Notes under the pieces: model-generated | Seen by the model: the letters and a program-made list of their open reading frames with translations, nothing else | What the model was told of the DNA's origin: nothing | Database searches by the model: none | Made by a program: the position numbers and the translations under genes | Part shown: positions 33,648 through 46,273 of the stretch, piece by piece | How the letters are laid out: each line of letters begins with the position of its first letter | Position numbering within the stretch: position 1 is the first letter of the stretch | NCBI GenBank assembly: GCA_008802785.1 | Contig: VUYT01000007.1 | Location: 248,001-312,000, forward strand | Direction: 5' to 3' | DNA: 64,000 nt | DNA from: Symmetrospora coprosmae | Lineage: Eukaryota; Basidiomycota; Cystobasidiomycetes; Symmetrosporaceae

Positions 33648-35573
33648 ATGGCATCCATTGACGGCGTCGTCCCCGGAGGAGATGCGGAAGCAGCAGCGGC
33701 TCATGCCCAGGCACAGAACCAGCCAGAAGCTGACCCGTACGCGCCAAAGGAGGGAGCTCCAGCTCGACAGCGCGTGTGGTTCGACATTACCGTCGACAGC
33801 AATGCTATAGGGAGGATTGTGTTTGAGCTGTTCAACGTGGGTTGGGTCCGGACTCTGAGCAGCTGGCCTTCCGGAACAAGGCCATGCATCCTATCCATTC
33901 GGATACCAATACGACTGACGCGCCCTCCTTCCTCCACGCTCGCTCACTCTCGACAACAGGACGTAACGCCAAAGACGGCCGAGAACTTCAGAGCACTCTG
34001 CACCGGCGAAAAGGGAGAATGCAAGACAAAGCCCGGCGTCCCGCTCCACTACAGAGGATCCTCCTTCCACCGCGTCATCAAGGTGGGGTCCGCCTACACG
34101 GGAAAGGCCGGTCAGCAAGACAGTAGGATAGTGGCTAACTATGCATGCCCTCCGTCTGTCCTGCCTCCTCAGCGTTTCATGTGCCAGGGCGGCGACTTCA
34201 CAAATGACAACGGTACCGGCGGCGAAAGGTGTGTCCCAGCTCGGCTATGGACGTGCCCGGCTGCTCTGCTGCGGCATGCTGCGTGCGGGATATGAGAAGC
34301 GTACCCCGCACTTTGCAGACTGGAAGCTGGCCGCCCGCGACCGCTACGAGCAGTCATGATGCAAAAACTGATCTGGCCGCTATCTCCCCTGGTCGCAGCA
34401 TCTACGGGGAGAAGTTCGAGGACGAGAACTTCATCTACAAGCATGAGCGAAGCTTCCTCCTGTCCATGGCCAACGCAGGACCCGTACGTCCCAATCTGCG
34501 ACCTCCTGGCCCGGTCCGCAGCCCGCTGAGACACCTTTTCCTTGTAGGGCACGAACGGCTCGCAGTTCTTCATCACCACTACCCCCACTCCGCACCTGGA
34601 CGGCAAGTGAGTGCAATTCCCCCGTCCTAGTAAACCGGCATTATGACGGCTGAGCCTGTTACTCCCAGGCACGTCGTCTTCGGACGCGTCATTGCCGGCC
34701 GCTCCGTTGTCCGCATGATTGAGGACACGCCCACCAAGAGCGACACGCCGACTGAACGCATCTGCATTGTCGACTGTGGCGAGCTGGGCGCGGATGAGGT
34801 TGTCGAGAGCGGCAGGCAGAAGGATGAGTTTGGCGATGGGTTTGAGAGCCATCCCAGTGGTGCGTGCAGGCACGCGTTCGATGAAGCGTGTGGTCATCAT
34901 TGACTCACTCACAAATGTCTTCGGCAGACGACGATGCGGATGTGCACAACCCCATGGTAGCGCTCGAGGCCGCGACGCAGCTCAAGACGATCGGAACGTC
35001 CATCTTCAAGAAGGGAGACTGGCCCAATGCGCAGAAGAAGTGTAAGCTATTCTGTCCTCTGTTCTTGGATGACTACGCTGTTCAAATGTTCTGACTCACC
35101 TGTTCGGGCATGCGCTGGAACTCGCAGACATGAAGGCCATCAAGTACCTGAACGTGCACCCATACCTCCCGCCCGAGGCGCTCGACTTTGAGCTGCAGTG
35201 GATGACGCTGCGCCTGTCGATCCTGCTGAACTCTGCGCTCGTGGCGGTCAAGGAAGGGACGCCCTCCTCGTACCGGCTCGGCGTGGCGCAGGCGACAAAA
35301 GCGCTCGACATCCACTCTGACCCGGTCGAGGCGGGCACGGTGCACTCGATGACCAAGGTCCTCTCGCCGGAGGAGCGCGCAAAAGCCTACTTCCGCAGGG
35401 GTGTCTGCCGCGCAGGCCTCAAGGACTATGACGAGGCTGCAAAGGACCTCCGGGCGGCCCTCGACCTCGTCAAGGGCGACAGGGCCATCGAGGCGGAGCT
35501 GAAAAAGGTCGAAGAGGCGCGACAGAAGGAAAAGAAAAAGGCACAGCAGGCCTACTCGAAGATGTTTGCGTAG
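33648..35573 (+). CDS. CPR6: Cyclophilin-40 type peptidyl-prolyl isomerase with TPR domain
   Basis: Eight exons (33648-33836, 33960-34082, 34173-34228, 34399-34483, 34548-34606, 34669-34859, 34928-35041, 35128-35573) encode 420 residues. The cyclophilin domain covers ~40-230: [20 protein letters not shown], then [34 protein letters not shown] (catalytic Arg in FHRVI) and FFITT. The isomerase core lacks the usual active-site Trp in a position I can assign with certainty. A TPR region follows ([38 protein letters not shown]), the Hsp90-docking type, with a Lys-rich C-terminal helix ending YSKMFA. This is the Cyp40/CPR6 layout: Hsp90 co-chaperone in the cytosol. It lies 289 bp upstream of another cyclophilin gene on the same strand. 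Confidence 0.93.
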
Positions 35574-35700
35574 GGGGAGGGGAGTGACACCATACGGGAA
35601 CGTCCAGGGGCAGGGAAGGGAGCAGATGCATGAATACATACGGGCGTGCGCATCTACGCTAGACTTAGATCGCAGCATGTTCGAGTGCAATTCAGATACA

Positions 35701-35706
35701 AATAAA
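35701..35706 (+). terminator. Poly(A) signal-like AATAAA
   Basis: AATAAA 128 nt after the cyclophilin-40 stop codon, a plausible polyadenylation signal for that gene and 157 nt before the next start codon. Confidence 0.45.
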
Positions 35707-35862
35707 GCAGTCTCTCGAAACTTGGCCTGTCCTGCCTCCGTGACAGCCTGGTCAGGTCTTGAGCGCTGCCGGACCTCATCCGACGAAGCTCCGTCAAGCG
35801 CCGCTACTCGCGTAAGCTCGTACTTCTTGCCCGAACGCGCTTTCAGGCGTCACTCTGCAAGG

Positions 35863-37484
35863 ATGTCTGTCTTGCTCGAAACGAGCATCGGCGATCTGAT
35901 CTTTGACCTTGACGGTGCGTCGTCGCACTTCCTGATGTATTTCCGCAACGCGCTCGCTGACGGAAGACGGCTCCGGGCTTCTCGCTCGCGCTTGCAGTCG
36001 ATAGGTGTCCCTTGCTGTGCGAGAACTTCCTCAAGCTCTGCAAGATCTACTACTACAATCACTGCGCATTCTTCAATGTGCAAAAGGACTTTGTTGTGCA
36101 GGCGGGCGACCCTACCGACTCGGGCGAGGGCGGGTCCAGCGTCTGGTACCACATCCAGGAGCAGGAACGGCAGTCTCAGTCTCAGTCTCGGAGCGCGAGT
36201 AGCGGCAGCGTGAGCCGGCTATTCAAGCCGGAGCGCAATCCAAAGAACAAGCACGTCGAGCTGGGCACGCTGTCCATGGCGTGCTCGAGCGACGGCGGGG
36301 CGGGCTCAATCTTCTTTGTCACGCTCACGAGCAACGCGAGCTACCTCGACGGCAAACACGCCCCCTTTGGGCGGGTGGTCGAGGACGATTCGCTCGACAC
36401 GCTGCGCAAGTTCAACGACGAGGTCCTCACGGACGACAGCGGCAAGCCGCTGCGCGACGTGCGGATCAGGCACGTTGTCGTCCTCGACGACCCCTTCCCG
36501 GACCCGCCTGGCCTCGTGGTCCCGCCGAGCTCGCCCCTGCCCACGGCTGCGCAGCTCAAGAGTCTGCGCGTTGGCGAGGACGAAGAGCTCCCTGCGGAGG
36601 GCGACGCGGACGCGGCGGAACTCGACGCCGTCCGCCGCGCGAGGGAGGCGCGCGCGCAGGCGCTCACGCTCGAGATGGTCGGCGACCTGCCGTTTGCCGA
36701 CGTGAAGCCGCCGGAGAATGTCCTCTTTGTGTGCAAGCTCAACGCCGTCACGCGCAGCGAGGACCTCGAGCTCATCTTCAGCCGGTTCGGCGAGATCCTC
36801 AGCTGCGAGGTCATCCGCGACAAAAAGTCGGGCGACTCGCTCAACTTTGCCTTTGTCGAGTTTGACAAGAAGGAGGACGCAGAGCGCGCATACGCAAAGA
36901 TGGACAATGTCCTCATTGACGACAGGCGTATTCACGTCGACTTCTCGCAAAGTGCGTGCCTTTCATCGGTGCCAGACAATCCCTCGGATACACCGCATAT
37001 GCTAATGCTGCCCCGGGTCTCCTGTACCTGTGCAGGTGTCTCAAAACTGCACAATGACTGGATATACCAGCGTACAGGCGGGCGCCCTCCACCAAACAAG
37101 GGCGGCAGCGGCGGTCCCCAGCGTGGACCGCCCCGACAGGATCGCGACCGAGAGTTGTCGGAACCGTCCTCCCGCGCATCCTTCAGACCGCGCAACGGCA
37201 AGGGCAACGAAGAGATGATGTTTGATCTGGGCGATGTGAGCCGCGAGCGGGATTCTGCCAGGGATCGCCGGTCCGACGGCAAGGACGGTAAATGGGCAGA
37301 TCGCGATGCTGGACGACGCAGGGAGGACGTCGCTGGCAGTCGCCGGGATCGGAGTAGGAGCAGGAGTCGAGACCGCGGCGAGCAGAGCAGACGGCGGGAT
37401 CGCGGAGACCACCGGGCGCGAGAGCGGGACTCTGATAGGGATAGCCAGCGGCGGCGAGACTCGGATCGGGAGAGGCGTAGATAG
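35863..37484 (+). CDS. Cyclophilin-RRM protein (PPIL4/Cyp6-like)
   Basis: Three exons (35863-35914, 35998-36951, 37036-37484) encode 484 residues. The protein starts [17 protein letters not shown] and continues [20 protein letters not shown], the divergent cyclophilin domain of the PPIL4 group, with [16 protein letters not shown]. An Arg/Ser-bearing insert follows at ~100-120. The RRM spans ~285-365: RNP2-like [10 protein letters not shown] and RNP1-like LNFAFVEFD. The C-terminus is long, Arg/Asp/Ser-rich ([17 protein letters not shown]) as in spliceosome-associated factors. Members of this family work in the nucleus with the spliceosome or RNA polymerase II. The first intron uses a CTTGCAG acceptor that restores the CPLLCENF block; the nearer ATAG would break the frame. 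Confidence 0.93.
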
Positions 37485-37651
37485 CATCCCCTTGTCTCAT
37501 GACCGCAATACTCATCAATGCTCTAGCCTATCTACGGGTTGACGCAGAAGTGTGTCTGCTGTCTCACGGACAGGCGAGTGCGTAAGCAAGAATCCGTGCG
37601 CTACCTATGATACATTGAGCAAGCCTGCGTTGTAGCACTCAATGCCCGCGA

Positions 37652-39498
37652 TTACCACAAGCTCGTCCGCCGGACTTGCTCCTTGACCCCTCCACTCGCC
37701 GCCGTCCCTGCAGCCTGGCCCGCCGTTGACCTGCTCAACGCGCTCTTCCCGGCCGCTCCCACATTGGCCGGACTGCTCGGTCTACTCCCATGCCCCAAGC
37801 TCGCTGCTCCCGTGCCCGGACCCATGCCCGACTTTGGCGTTGACGCCGAGCTCTGGCGCTTCACGCTGTTGTTCCTGCTCGACCCCGGGCTGCGGCTGCT
37901 GCTCGATTTCAGCTTCTGCGCCGCGAGGACGAGGTCCTGGATCATTGCATTGTACGTCTCGTTCTGGCCCTGGAGCGTCTCTTTGCGCTCGAGCAGGCCC
38001 GCCAGGTGGTTGCTTGCCTGCACGGCGACGCGCTGCAGCTCGTCCCGCAGCGTATTGAGCTGCGGCAGGCTCTGCATCGACAGCTCGGCCTCCGTGTGCG
38101 CGGTGAGCGCTTTGCAGGCCTCCATGTCGATGGGCGGCAGAGGTGCAAGTTGCGTCCCGGCGCGCGAAGCTGGGCGCGCCGGCGCACCTGACTGGGACCG
38201 CCGAGATGGCGTTGCCGGCGAGGCGGAGCGCGAGATGGGCGAGACTGATGTCGAGGCACGCCCGTTCCCTGCTGCACTCGAGGACGACGGGTGCGTCGAT
38301 CGTGTCGGAGATGCAGCTGTCGTCCGTATTGACGGCAGAACTAGAGGAGCCATGGGCCTCGCTGGCGGGTCGGTGAACTGCGACGAGACCAGTACAAGGG
38401 TGTTAGGGTCTGAAATACTTGACATTGCGAAGACCCGGGAGGGTGGCCGCCCCCATCCCGTCGAACGAGGGCACCCACATCGTCTAGGTTGACGGGCAGG
38501 CCCAGCTCACGCATGGCCGCGAGACGCGTTGCGCTCCGCTTCCAGTCCCACGGCTTGTACTTCCACTCTTTTTCGACGAGCTCCTCGTACGCCTGCCGCA
38601 TCTTTGTGTCGCTCTTGGGGATGATGATGTCTTTTGCAGACATGCCGACCGTGTCTCGCTCGGACATGTCCATGGCGTTCGCCTTCGCGTTCGTCATCGG
38701 TGCCTGCGCCTGCGGGCCGCAGATATCTGGGTAGACCTGTGCAAAGTAGCCCGAGACGATCGAGGTGAGGACGTCGAGCGACGATGTCCCTGGCGGGGCG
38801 GAGGTCAGGGCGGCGGCTATGTTGGGCGGAGGCGGGAGGCCGCTCTGTATTGGAGGCGTCGGTGCGGGCGCCAGTGACGGTGGTTGCGGGGCGTCTGCCT
38901 CTGCCTCTGCCTCATCGCCAAAGCTAAAGTCGGCCTGATCTGCTTCATCGAACGCGCCAAAGTCGTCGTCGTCGTCATCCTCGTTCGTGCCTTCTCCTCC
39001 AGCGTTGCCCATGTCATCTCCAAAGTCTCCAAAGTCGTCCTCGAGCTGGTTTGACGATGATGGCCCCGCTATGGCGTCAGACGATGCGGTACCGAGCGGC
39101 GACTCTGCAAGCGGGCCATCCCAGATGTCGGCGGCTGCATCGTTGTTGTCCAAGCTATGGCGCGTTGAGCCTGATGCCACTGCCCGTCCAGGATGCGCCT
39201 CCTCCTGGTCCTGGTCCTGTTCCAGCTCCAGCTCCAGCTGCTCCTGCTCCTGCTCGAGCATGCTCAAGCTCAGCTTGCTCGTCGCCTCTACAAAGTTGTC
39301 ATTGCCATCGTTGTCGTCGTCGTCGTCCGCGTCCCATGCTGTCTCCTCGACGGTCCTGCTGCCCGTGTCCGATGGCTGCAATGGATTGACGCGCTGCTGC
39401 TGCTGCTGCTCCTGCTGCTGCTGCTCCTTCTCCTGCTCTGGGAACTGAGGCTTCTCCTGCCTCGACCACGGATCATCGTCAAAGTCGTCCATCATCAT
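37652..39498 (-). CDS. Acidic aftiphilin-like protein with FGxF motifs, trafficking adaptor candidate
   Basis: Two exons (39498-38479, 38377-37652) encode 581 residues. The N-terminal half is acidic with polyGln tracts (EQQQQEQQQQQR) and adaptor-binding type peptides DDFGDFGDDMG and DDDFGAFDEADQ, as in aftiphilin-like clathrin/AP-1 partners. A conserved-looking block near 300-345 (MRQAYEELVEKEWKYKPWDW and LAAMRELGLPVNLDD) is split by the single intron from a Ser/Pro/Ala-rich C-terminal half that contains a predicted coiled coil (LNTLRDELQRVAVQASNHLA). The FGDF/FGAF motifs and clathrin-box-like context suggest a role at the trans-Golgi network or endosomes; I am fairly sure of the gene but not of the function. 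Its start is 143 bp from the divergent NSP1 start. Confidence 0.75.
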
Positions 39499-39641
39499 CG
39501 TTGTCGTCGTCGTCGTCGTCGTCGTTGGATGGGATGAAGGCGACCCTTGTCCTCCTCTTCATCGTCCGTCCTGCCCCATTCCCCTCCTCTCCTCTGTCCC
39601 GACCGATACTGCATCCCAACAGCCATCACACCAGCTCAGAC

Positions 39642-42222
39642 ATGGGTGAGGGTCAACATGGTCTACGTGTGCCATTGTCATATACTCACACTCTCTGCTT
39701 CCTCCACAGCCTTCAGCTTCGGCGGCAGCTCAGGCGCAGGCGCAGGCGGGCAGAAGCCCGGAGGCGGCTTCAGCTTTGGAACGCCTCAACAGCCAGCTGC
39801 AGGTGGAACGCCAGGTGAGAGGGAGCCGAGCCGATGCTGAACCCGCCTGCGCTGCTGTAGCCTCTGCTGACGGCCATTCCCCTCTTCCCCAGCTCCCTCT
39901 GGCTTCTCGTTCGGAGCGCCAGCTCCCAGCGGTGGATTCGGCGCACCCTCCAGCGGTACAGCACCCGCATCCAAGCCCACTTTCTCGTTCGGGAACACCG
40001 CTGGAACGTCAACTCCCGCTGCAAAGCCGCCTGCCGCCGGCGGCGGTCTCTTCGGGGGCGGCGCCTTCGGAGGAGGAGGAGGATCAACCACCCCAGCCGC
40101 GTCGCCGGCCCCTGCTGCCGCTGCTGCTGCTGCTGCTGCTGCTGCTCCAAGCTTTGGCGGATTCGGGAATGCTGCAGCCAGCAAGCCTGCAATGCCTGCA
40201 TTCGGCGCGGGCGCGACCAACAGCGGCAGCGGCAGCGGGTTTGGCGGGTCGGGCGGACTGAACTTTGGCGCTGCTGCTGGAGGGACAAGCTCATCCTCAT
40301 CGTCTGGAACTGCACCACCAACCTTTTCCTTCGGCGGCGCACCCGCTCAAAGCAAGGAGCAGTCTGCCGCTCCTGCTCCTCCATCCTCAGGCGGCCTCTT
40401 TGGCAACTTGACCTCGAACGCCCCTGCAGGCTCAACGACACCTGCCGCCAAACCACCTCCAGCCACATTCTCGTTCGGCGCAAAGCCCGCTACTGCTGCT
40501 GCTACTACTGCTCCTGCACTCCCTGCCGCACCGCCATCAAGCGGAGGCTTCTCCTTCGGGGCAAAGCCAGCAGAGAGTGCCGCACCAGCACCAGCTGCTG
40601 CTGCTACGCCTGCCTCTGGAGGTTTCTCGTTCGGAAAGCCCGCGGAGACCAAGGCTGCTACACCTGCTGCCGCTCCGGCAGCACCTGCCTCGGGCGGCTT
40701 CTCATTTGGCGGCCTGAAGCCAGCCGAGAACAAGGACCAGGCAGCAACGACGGCAAAGCCAGAGTCCACCGCGAGCACGAATGCATTCGGGGGTTTCAAG
40801 CTCGGTGCTGCTGCCACACCTGCGGCTGCACCTGCCTCGGGCACAGCAGCAGCGGCAGCTCCGCCAGCTGCTGGAGGCTTCAGCTTTGGCGCAAAGCCTG
40901 CTAGCGACGCTAGCAAGCCCGCGACCAGTGAGTCAAGCCTCCTCTCAGGGCTGATCCTGTGCCTCCTCTGACAAGAAACGTCCCTGAATCCGGCCCATGT
41001 GGATTTAGCCCCTGCCCCAGCAGCTGGAGGATTCTCCTTTGGTAAGCCAGCTGCGACAAGCGGAGCGGCATCAGCACCGGCAGCGGCAGCAGCATCTAAT
41101 GAAGAAGGCCGCGCCGAGCAAGGCCCAGCCAAGAAGCCCACGTTCTCATTCGGAGGTAGCGCAGCAGCCTCTGGTGCTGCAGCTCCTCCATCCACGTCAA
41201 ACGCCGCCTCGACATCCGCCCCGCACAACACGCTTTCGGCCTCGGCCTCGACGACAAAGATTCCCGTCCCTGTGCCATCGCTGCTGAAAGGTCTGACTCT
41301 GGAGGACATCATCAACCGGTGGTCGTCGGACCTGGACGACCGCGTGCGCGACTTCACCAACCTCGCTGCCGAGATCAAGGCGTGGGACAGCGTGCTCATC
41401 CAGAACGGGGACGAGATCTCCAAGCTCTACACCGGGCTGCAGGCGCTCGAGCCGGTCGGCAACACGATCGACGAGAGCCTGAGCTACGTCGAGAGCCAGC
41501 AGAAGGAGATGGACGCCGTCCTGCAAGGGTACGAGGCGCAGCTCGACGAGATGCTCCAGGGCCGCAACAGCAACAGCGCCCTTACTTTGCACGGACAGGG
41601 CCACGGCGCCTCGCTTTCGGGCTCGGGCTCGGCGACCAACGAGCGCGAGAAAGCGTACCAGCTCGCAGAGTCGCTCAACGACCAGCTGGACGACCTCTCG
41701 CGCTCCCTCACCTCGCTCATCAACGAGGTCAACTCCATCTCGTCGACCTCGGCCTCGTCGTCGAGCCTCAGCGACCCTTCGGCTGGGCAGGGCTCGTCCT
41801 CCCAGCAGCAGCAGCAGCAACAGGCGCAGGATCCCGTCGCGGCCATCTCGGCCATCCTCAATGCGCACCTCGGCAGCCTCTCCTGGATCGAAAAGACGAC
41901 AGAGTCGCTCACGGAGCAGGTGGGCGAGCTCGAGGGACGCGTCAAGCAGGCGTCAGGCGGGAGGTGGGCCGGCTTCGGCGGCGGGAGGAGCGAAGCCAGC
42001 CGCGAGGGAAGCCGAGCAGGGACGCCGAGCCGGAGCGGTGCGGGACAGCCTTTCGGCAGGACTTCTGCGTTCGGCACACCTCAGAGAGCGCTGCTCGGCG
42101 GAAGCACAGCGGGCAGCGGGACGCCGAGCAGGGGGACGCCAACGGCAGGCCTAGGCGCCGCGAGGCTAGGACAGAGCAACCTGGGCAGATCAGGCATCTT
42201 CGGGCTGGGCGCGAGACGGTAG
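39642..42222 (+). CDS. NSP1: Nucleoporin NSP1 (Nup62 homologue)
   Basis: Four exons (39642-39645, 39710-39814, 39893-40927, 41009-42222) encode 785 residues. The first coding exon is only 4 nt (ATG G). The N-terminal ~500 residues are FG-repeat sequence: many FSFG units (GGFSFG, TFSFGG, GGFSFGAKP) in Ala/Pro/Ser linkers, with a poly-Ala run from GCT repeats near 40110-40146. The C-terminal domain starts at PSLLKGLTLEDIINRWSSDL, the conserved NSP1/Nup62 coiled-coil block, followed by EIKAWDSVLIQNGDEISKLY and further heptads to ~690. The tail is Gly/Ser/Arg-rich. It forms the central channel subcomplex with Nup57 and Nup49 and binds transport receptors via FG repeats. It converges with an importin gene. 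Confidence 0.95.
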
Positions 42223-42423
42223 ATGAACTGTACACGAGTATCCGTCGCAATGTGCGAGAGCAAGCGAGCAATTTCATCGTAGTTGCTGCCTTGTGCCCGA
42301 GTACTATACCCGGGCCATCTCGCTTCGGGATCGGAAGCGAAAGAACCGCGCTGCGATCCATCTATCTACAACATCAAGATGACTTAGAGAGCAAGAGGCG
42401 CGCAACGTCGTTTTGGACACCGA

Positions 42424-45400
42424 CTAAGGGTACGGCTTGGAGACGATCTTCTCTCCTCCATCGTTTGCTTTAGCGATGATGCTCTCGAAAGGGGCCGGGT
42501 TGAGCTGCAAGTCTTGGACAAGCCGCGTGAAGAGCTTGTACGTATCGAGCTTGTCCAGAGGCGTCTCGAACAGCTGCTCAGAGCCAAAGATGCCTTCTTC
42601 GTCCTCGAAATCGTCATCGTCCTCGTCCGAGTCACCGTCGAGCAGGTCCTCGATGTCGACACCGTTCCTCTTCGCGCTCTTGCTGCTCGGCCCTTCATCC
42701 TCGTCTTCATCGTCGTCGACCTCCGCCTCGTCTTCACCATCGCTCGGGATGTCTTCGTCATCCTCGTCATCCTCATCGTCATCCTCCCTTCCGAACTCGT
42801 CCTCTGCGGCCTTGCGCGCATCAAGGGCGGCCGGCAAGCCTTCGAAGAGCGTCAGGGCGGCCTGCAACAGCCTCTCGTCGGGTCTTGCGCGCATCAGGCC
42901 AATGATGGCGAGAATGCCAATCTTCCTGTCGTGCACGCGTGTGAAGTTCGGCAGCTCCTTGAACCATGCGGCGAGGAATGCGTCGCCAACGGAGACGCCA
43001 ACGCGCGGGTCGTAGTAGATGGCCGTGACGACGAGCTCGACGGCGTTGGCATACAGCTCCTTGGTGACGATCGGCTCCTCGGCCGAGTCTTTGCGATTCA
43101 CGACCGATATGGCGACCGAGACGTAGCGCTCCAGGCGGGCATCCCCCACACGCTGGCACAGGAGCGTCTGTCCGGCGAGCTTGCACGCGCTCACGCGATC
43201 GTTGGCGCCGAGGTGCTCACTGCTCATGCTGAGCTCAAAGATCTCGAGCAGCATCGACTTGTGCTCCTCGGTAATCTCCCCGCCATAGCTGACGTAGTTG
43301 TCAAATACGTTGTTGAGCTCCTCGATAAAGTCGATCCCGCTGCCTTTGACGAGTCCATAGAGCTGCTCGAAGAAGCGCCACATGTCGTTCGAGATGGAGC
43401 GCTGGAAGTAGGTGATGCTGTGCGCGAGCTCGAAAAGCTCATCGTAGAGCTCCACGAGCTCGTGCTGCAGCGAGATGGAGAGGACGGGCAGCAGGATGGT
43501 CTCGAGCTGCGCGACAATGGGCGGGGCCGTGGAGACTGAGCGAAGGAGCGTCTCTAGCGTCTGTAGAATGTTCATGGCCACAAGCGTCTTTTCATCCGAC
43601 TCTGATACGCCTTCGGTCGCCTGGTCCGGGTCACGGTTCGACATCTCGACAATCTCGTTGATTAGGCGGAGGTACGAGTCGCGCATCTGCGAGCTGATGT
43701 CGGTCGCAAAAGGCAGGAGCTCGTCCGGGAAGGTGGTCACGAGTGCCCGAGTAGGTTTGCTGAGTGCATCGATGTCCGTCTCTTCGGAGAGCTTGAGCAA
43801 CTCTTGCATGAGCCGGCCAACATTGGGGCCGAGACCTTCCCGGACTGCGAAACGGACGCACGGCCCCGGTGTCAACAGCAAAAACGCGTGCGGCCATGGC
43901 TTGCAGGCCAACCCTCACCCTCGTTGTATCTGACGAGTTCTGGCAGGGCCAGCGCGGCCTGCACCCGCACCGGCAGAGCCTCGTCCGTCACGCAGACCAT
44001 GACCATGTTGAACATCTCGGTCAACCGCTTGCTGTCTGGCCACTCCATATCTGCCTCCTCGAACTTCTCCACCATGTCGAGGGCGCGCACGCGAAGGTGT
44101 CCGACCTTTGAGCTGAACTCCGGGAAGACATATGAGATGAAGAAGTCCTGCATCATGTTCCCAATGCCCTTAGTCTTGACGACGAGAGGCGCCAGGCACG
44201 ATAGCATGCGCAGGGCGCCGTCTTTTTCCCGCGCAGAACGCTCGGCCGGGTACGCCGCAACGATCTGGTTGACATTGTTGAGGAGCGGCATGAGTGTGAC
44301 GGATTTGCGCAGCTTGGCGAGGACCTGGAGGAAGCTGATGGCCGCCGTGATAGGCGAGGAGAACCAGTCCTCGACAAAGTCGCCGAAATGGGCGCGGCAG
44401 TACTCGACGGGGTCCTCGTCGAACTGCTCGACCTCCTCGTCCGTCAGGCACATGCACGGGAAGACAAAGCGCGAGATGAGGAGATCGAGGTGCGGCTGAA
44501 GAAGCTGCCACATCTTTTTCGGCTTGACGCAGTCCTCCAGGAATTCGAGAACGAACCGGCAACAGCGCCGCGACATCCAGATATGGCCCCCGACGTAACC
44601 CTCGATGCAGCGCAGGTACGACTTGAAAATTTCGGGCGCGAAGTGCGACTCAAAGTTCTGGGCGAAGGGCTTGAGGTGTGTTCGGGAGGAGGGAAGGTGC
44701 GCGGGGCTGCCGTAGGTGTTGTATAGGCGGTTGAGCTGCAGGTGCACGGATATTGCCGAGTCAGCTTTTCCTGCTGCAGCACTCGCATAAACTGTGTGGG
44801 TGTGATGGCTCAAGTGCAAGCTCACCACATGATGCGCCCACTTCTTTGCTTTCCACCATGACCACTTCTCTCGCTCATCCTTGTCCTGCGGTTGCGCTTC
44901 CTCCGGGATGACTCTGCATACAATTTGGAGGAGGAATGTCCCCCACTGCACAATGCTCTGCTGCGAGGTCTGGTGCGGGCTGAGGTCGGCTACGATGGAG
45001 ATCTTGTATGCCTTCGCGATGAGGTGCAGCAGGTGGCCTGTGGGCTCAGGAGCGGCGCTCAGTGGTGTCGCCGCGAGGAGCTGTTGCCCGATGTTGACGA
45101 GGACGGGCATGACCTGCTCGGCAATCTGGTTTGGGATTTCGCGCTCGTGCCGGCGGTACCTGCGGAGGCGTGGAACCAACTGCGTCAGTCTGACTTGCGG
45201 CAGCACTCGTGATTCGACACATATTCGATGGCGGCGTGAACAGGCAAGTTCTGACCGCGCGCACCTGTAGATTTTCATGATTTCAACGAGTGTGAGCAGG
45301 CCTGCATCCATCTGGTTCTCGTGCCCGCTCTGGATGAGCTGCATGACAGTCTCGAGGAGGCCATTCCACTTCTCTGGAAAGTCCTCGCCCGTCATGGTAG

Positions 45401-45870
45401 CCAGGCACGTCTTGAGCTGGACCTTGACGTTTTGCTGCTGCACGCCGACGAGGACCTGGAGGATATTGCTTTTGAGTGCATGGCGGTCCCCCTCGCTGAT
45501 GAGCACGAGCTTGCTCGCTGCTTGCGGTGCGCTTGCACCATCCGAGGACGAGGACGACGGCTCGCTCCAATTGCGGGATATCCGGTTCTTGAGGTACACT
45601 GCCGCTGCCTGCCGGACCGGGCTCGAGGTCGCGGGCTCTGCGATGATGTGCAGGATGGCAGAGGGCATGCCGTCGAGCCGCTCGAGCTGTTGTGCACGTC
45701 CACGTTCAGCACCGCTGTCAGTCTGTCGGTCGCACACATCGACGTCGACGTCCTGCACGCGCGCGGGCATGGCGGCTCACCCGCTTCAGCTCGAGCTCGC
45801 TCGCCATGCGCGTGTTGGCATCTGGGCTGAACGAGGCATCAAAGCAGGCCACCAAGATTGACGGATCCAT
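42424..45870 (-). CDS. NMD5: Importin-7/8-type karyopherin (NMD5/SXM1 family)
   Basis: Five exons (45870-45781, 45686-45265, 45159-44826, 44735-43919, 43844-42424) encode 1,027 residues, typical of importin-7/8. The N-terminus MDPSILVACFDASFSPDANT begins the importin-beta N-terminal repeats; ATSSPVRQAAAVYLKNRI matches the conserved block of the Ran-binding region. ALPVRVQAALALPELV lies mid-protein in the HEAT repeats. The C-terminal ~150 residues carry a long acidic stretch (DDEDDEDDEDIPSDGEDE) and end in the family block QLNPAPFESIIAKANDG. It imports ribosomal proteins, TFIIS-like or kinase cargo through the nuclear pore in yeast. The gene is convergent with NSP1, whose FG repeats such receptors bind. 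No damage seen. Confidence 0.94.
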
Positions 45871-46273
45871 GGCTGCTGCCTTTATCTCCTTTCTCTCGCA
45901 ATGTACCAATGGTGCGCTGATGAAAGAGCCCCATCAACACCAACGCACGCACGCCTTTCTCTGAATTTTGGACGGCGGCAAGGGCAGAGGACGCGCCCGA
46001 ATCCCGTGATCCGTCTCCGCTGTGTCAAAGCGTCGGAGCATCAAGAGCATCGAGCATAGCTGCTGCAGAGCGTCTCCTTATGTCGAGTGCATCGCTGTAC
46101 TTACAAAGGTGTGTAGAATTGCAGCGGCAAGAAAGATAAAGCGGGCTACAAGGGAGTGTGAACGGCACATATGGATAGATTAAATCGAGTCGGCCCCCAT
46201 GGGTAGTCATTGGAGAAGCGTGAAGGAGTAGTCTATAGAGGGAGTCGAGGAAAGTGAAGAAGTTCATTGCACC
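45871..46273. other. Tandem intergenic region
   Basis: About 400 bp between the stop of the secreted-protein gene and the importin start codon, both on the minus strand; it should hold the importin promoter and the secreted-protein 3' UTR. No other signal seen. Confidence 0.55.
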
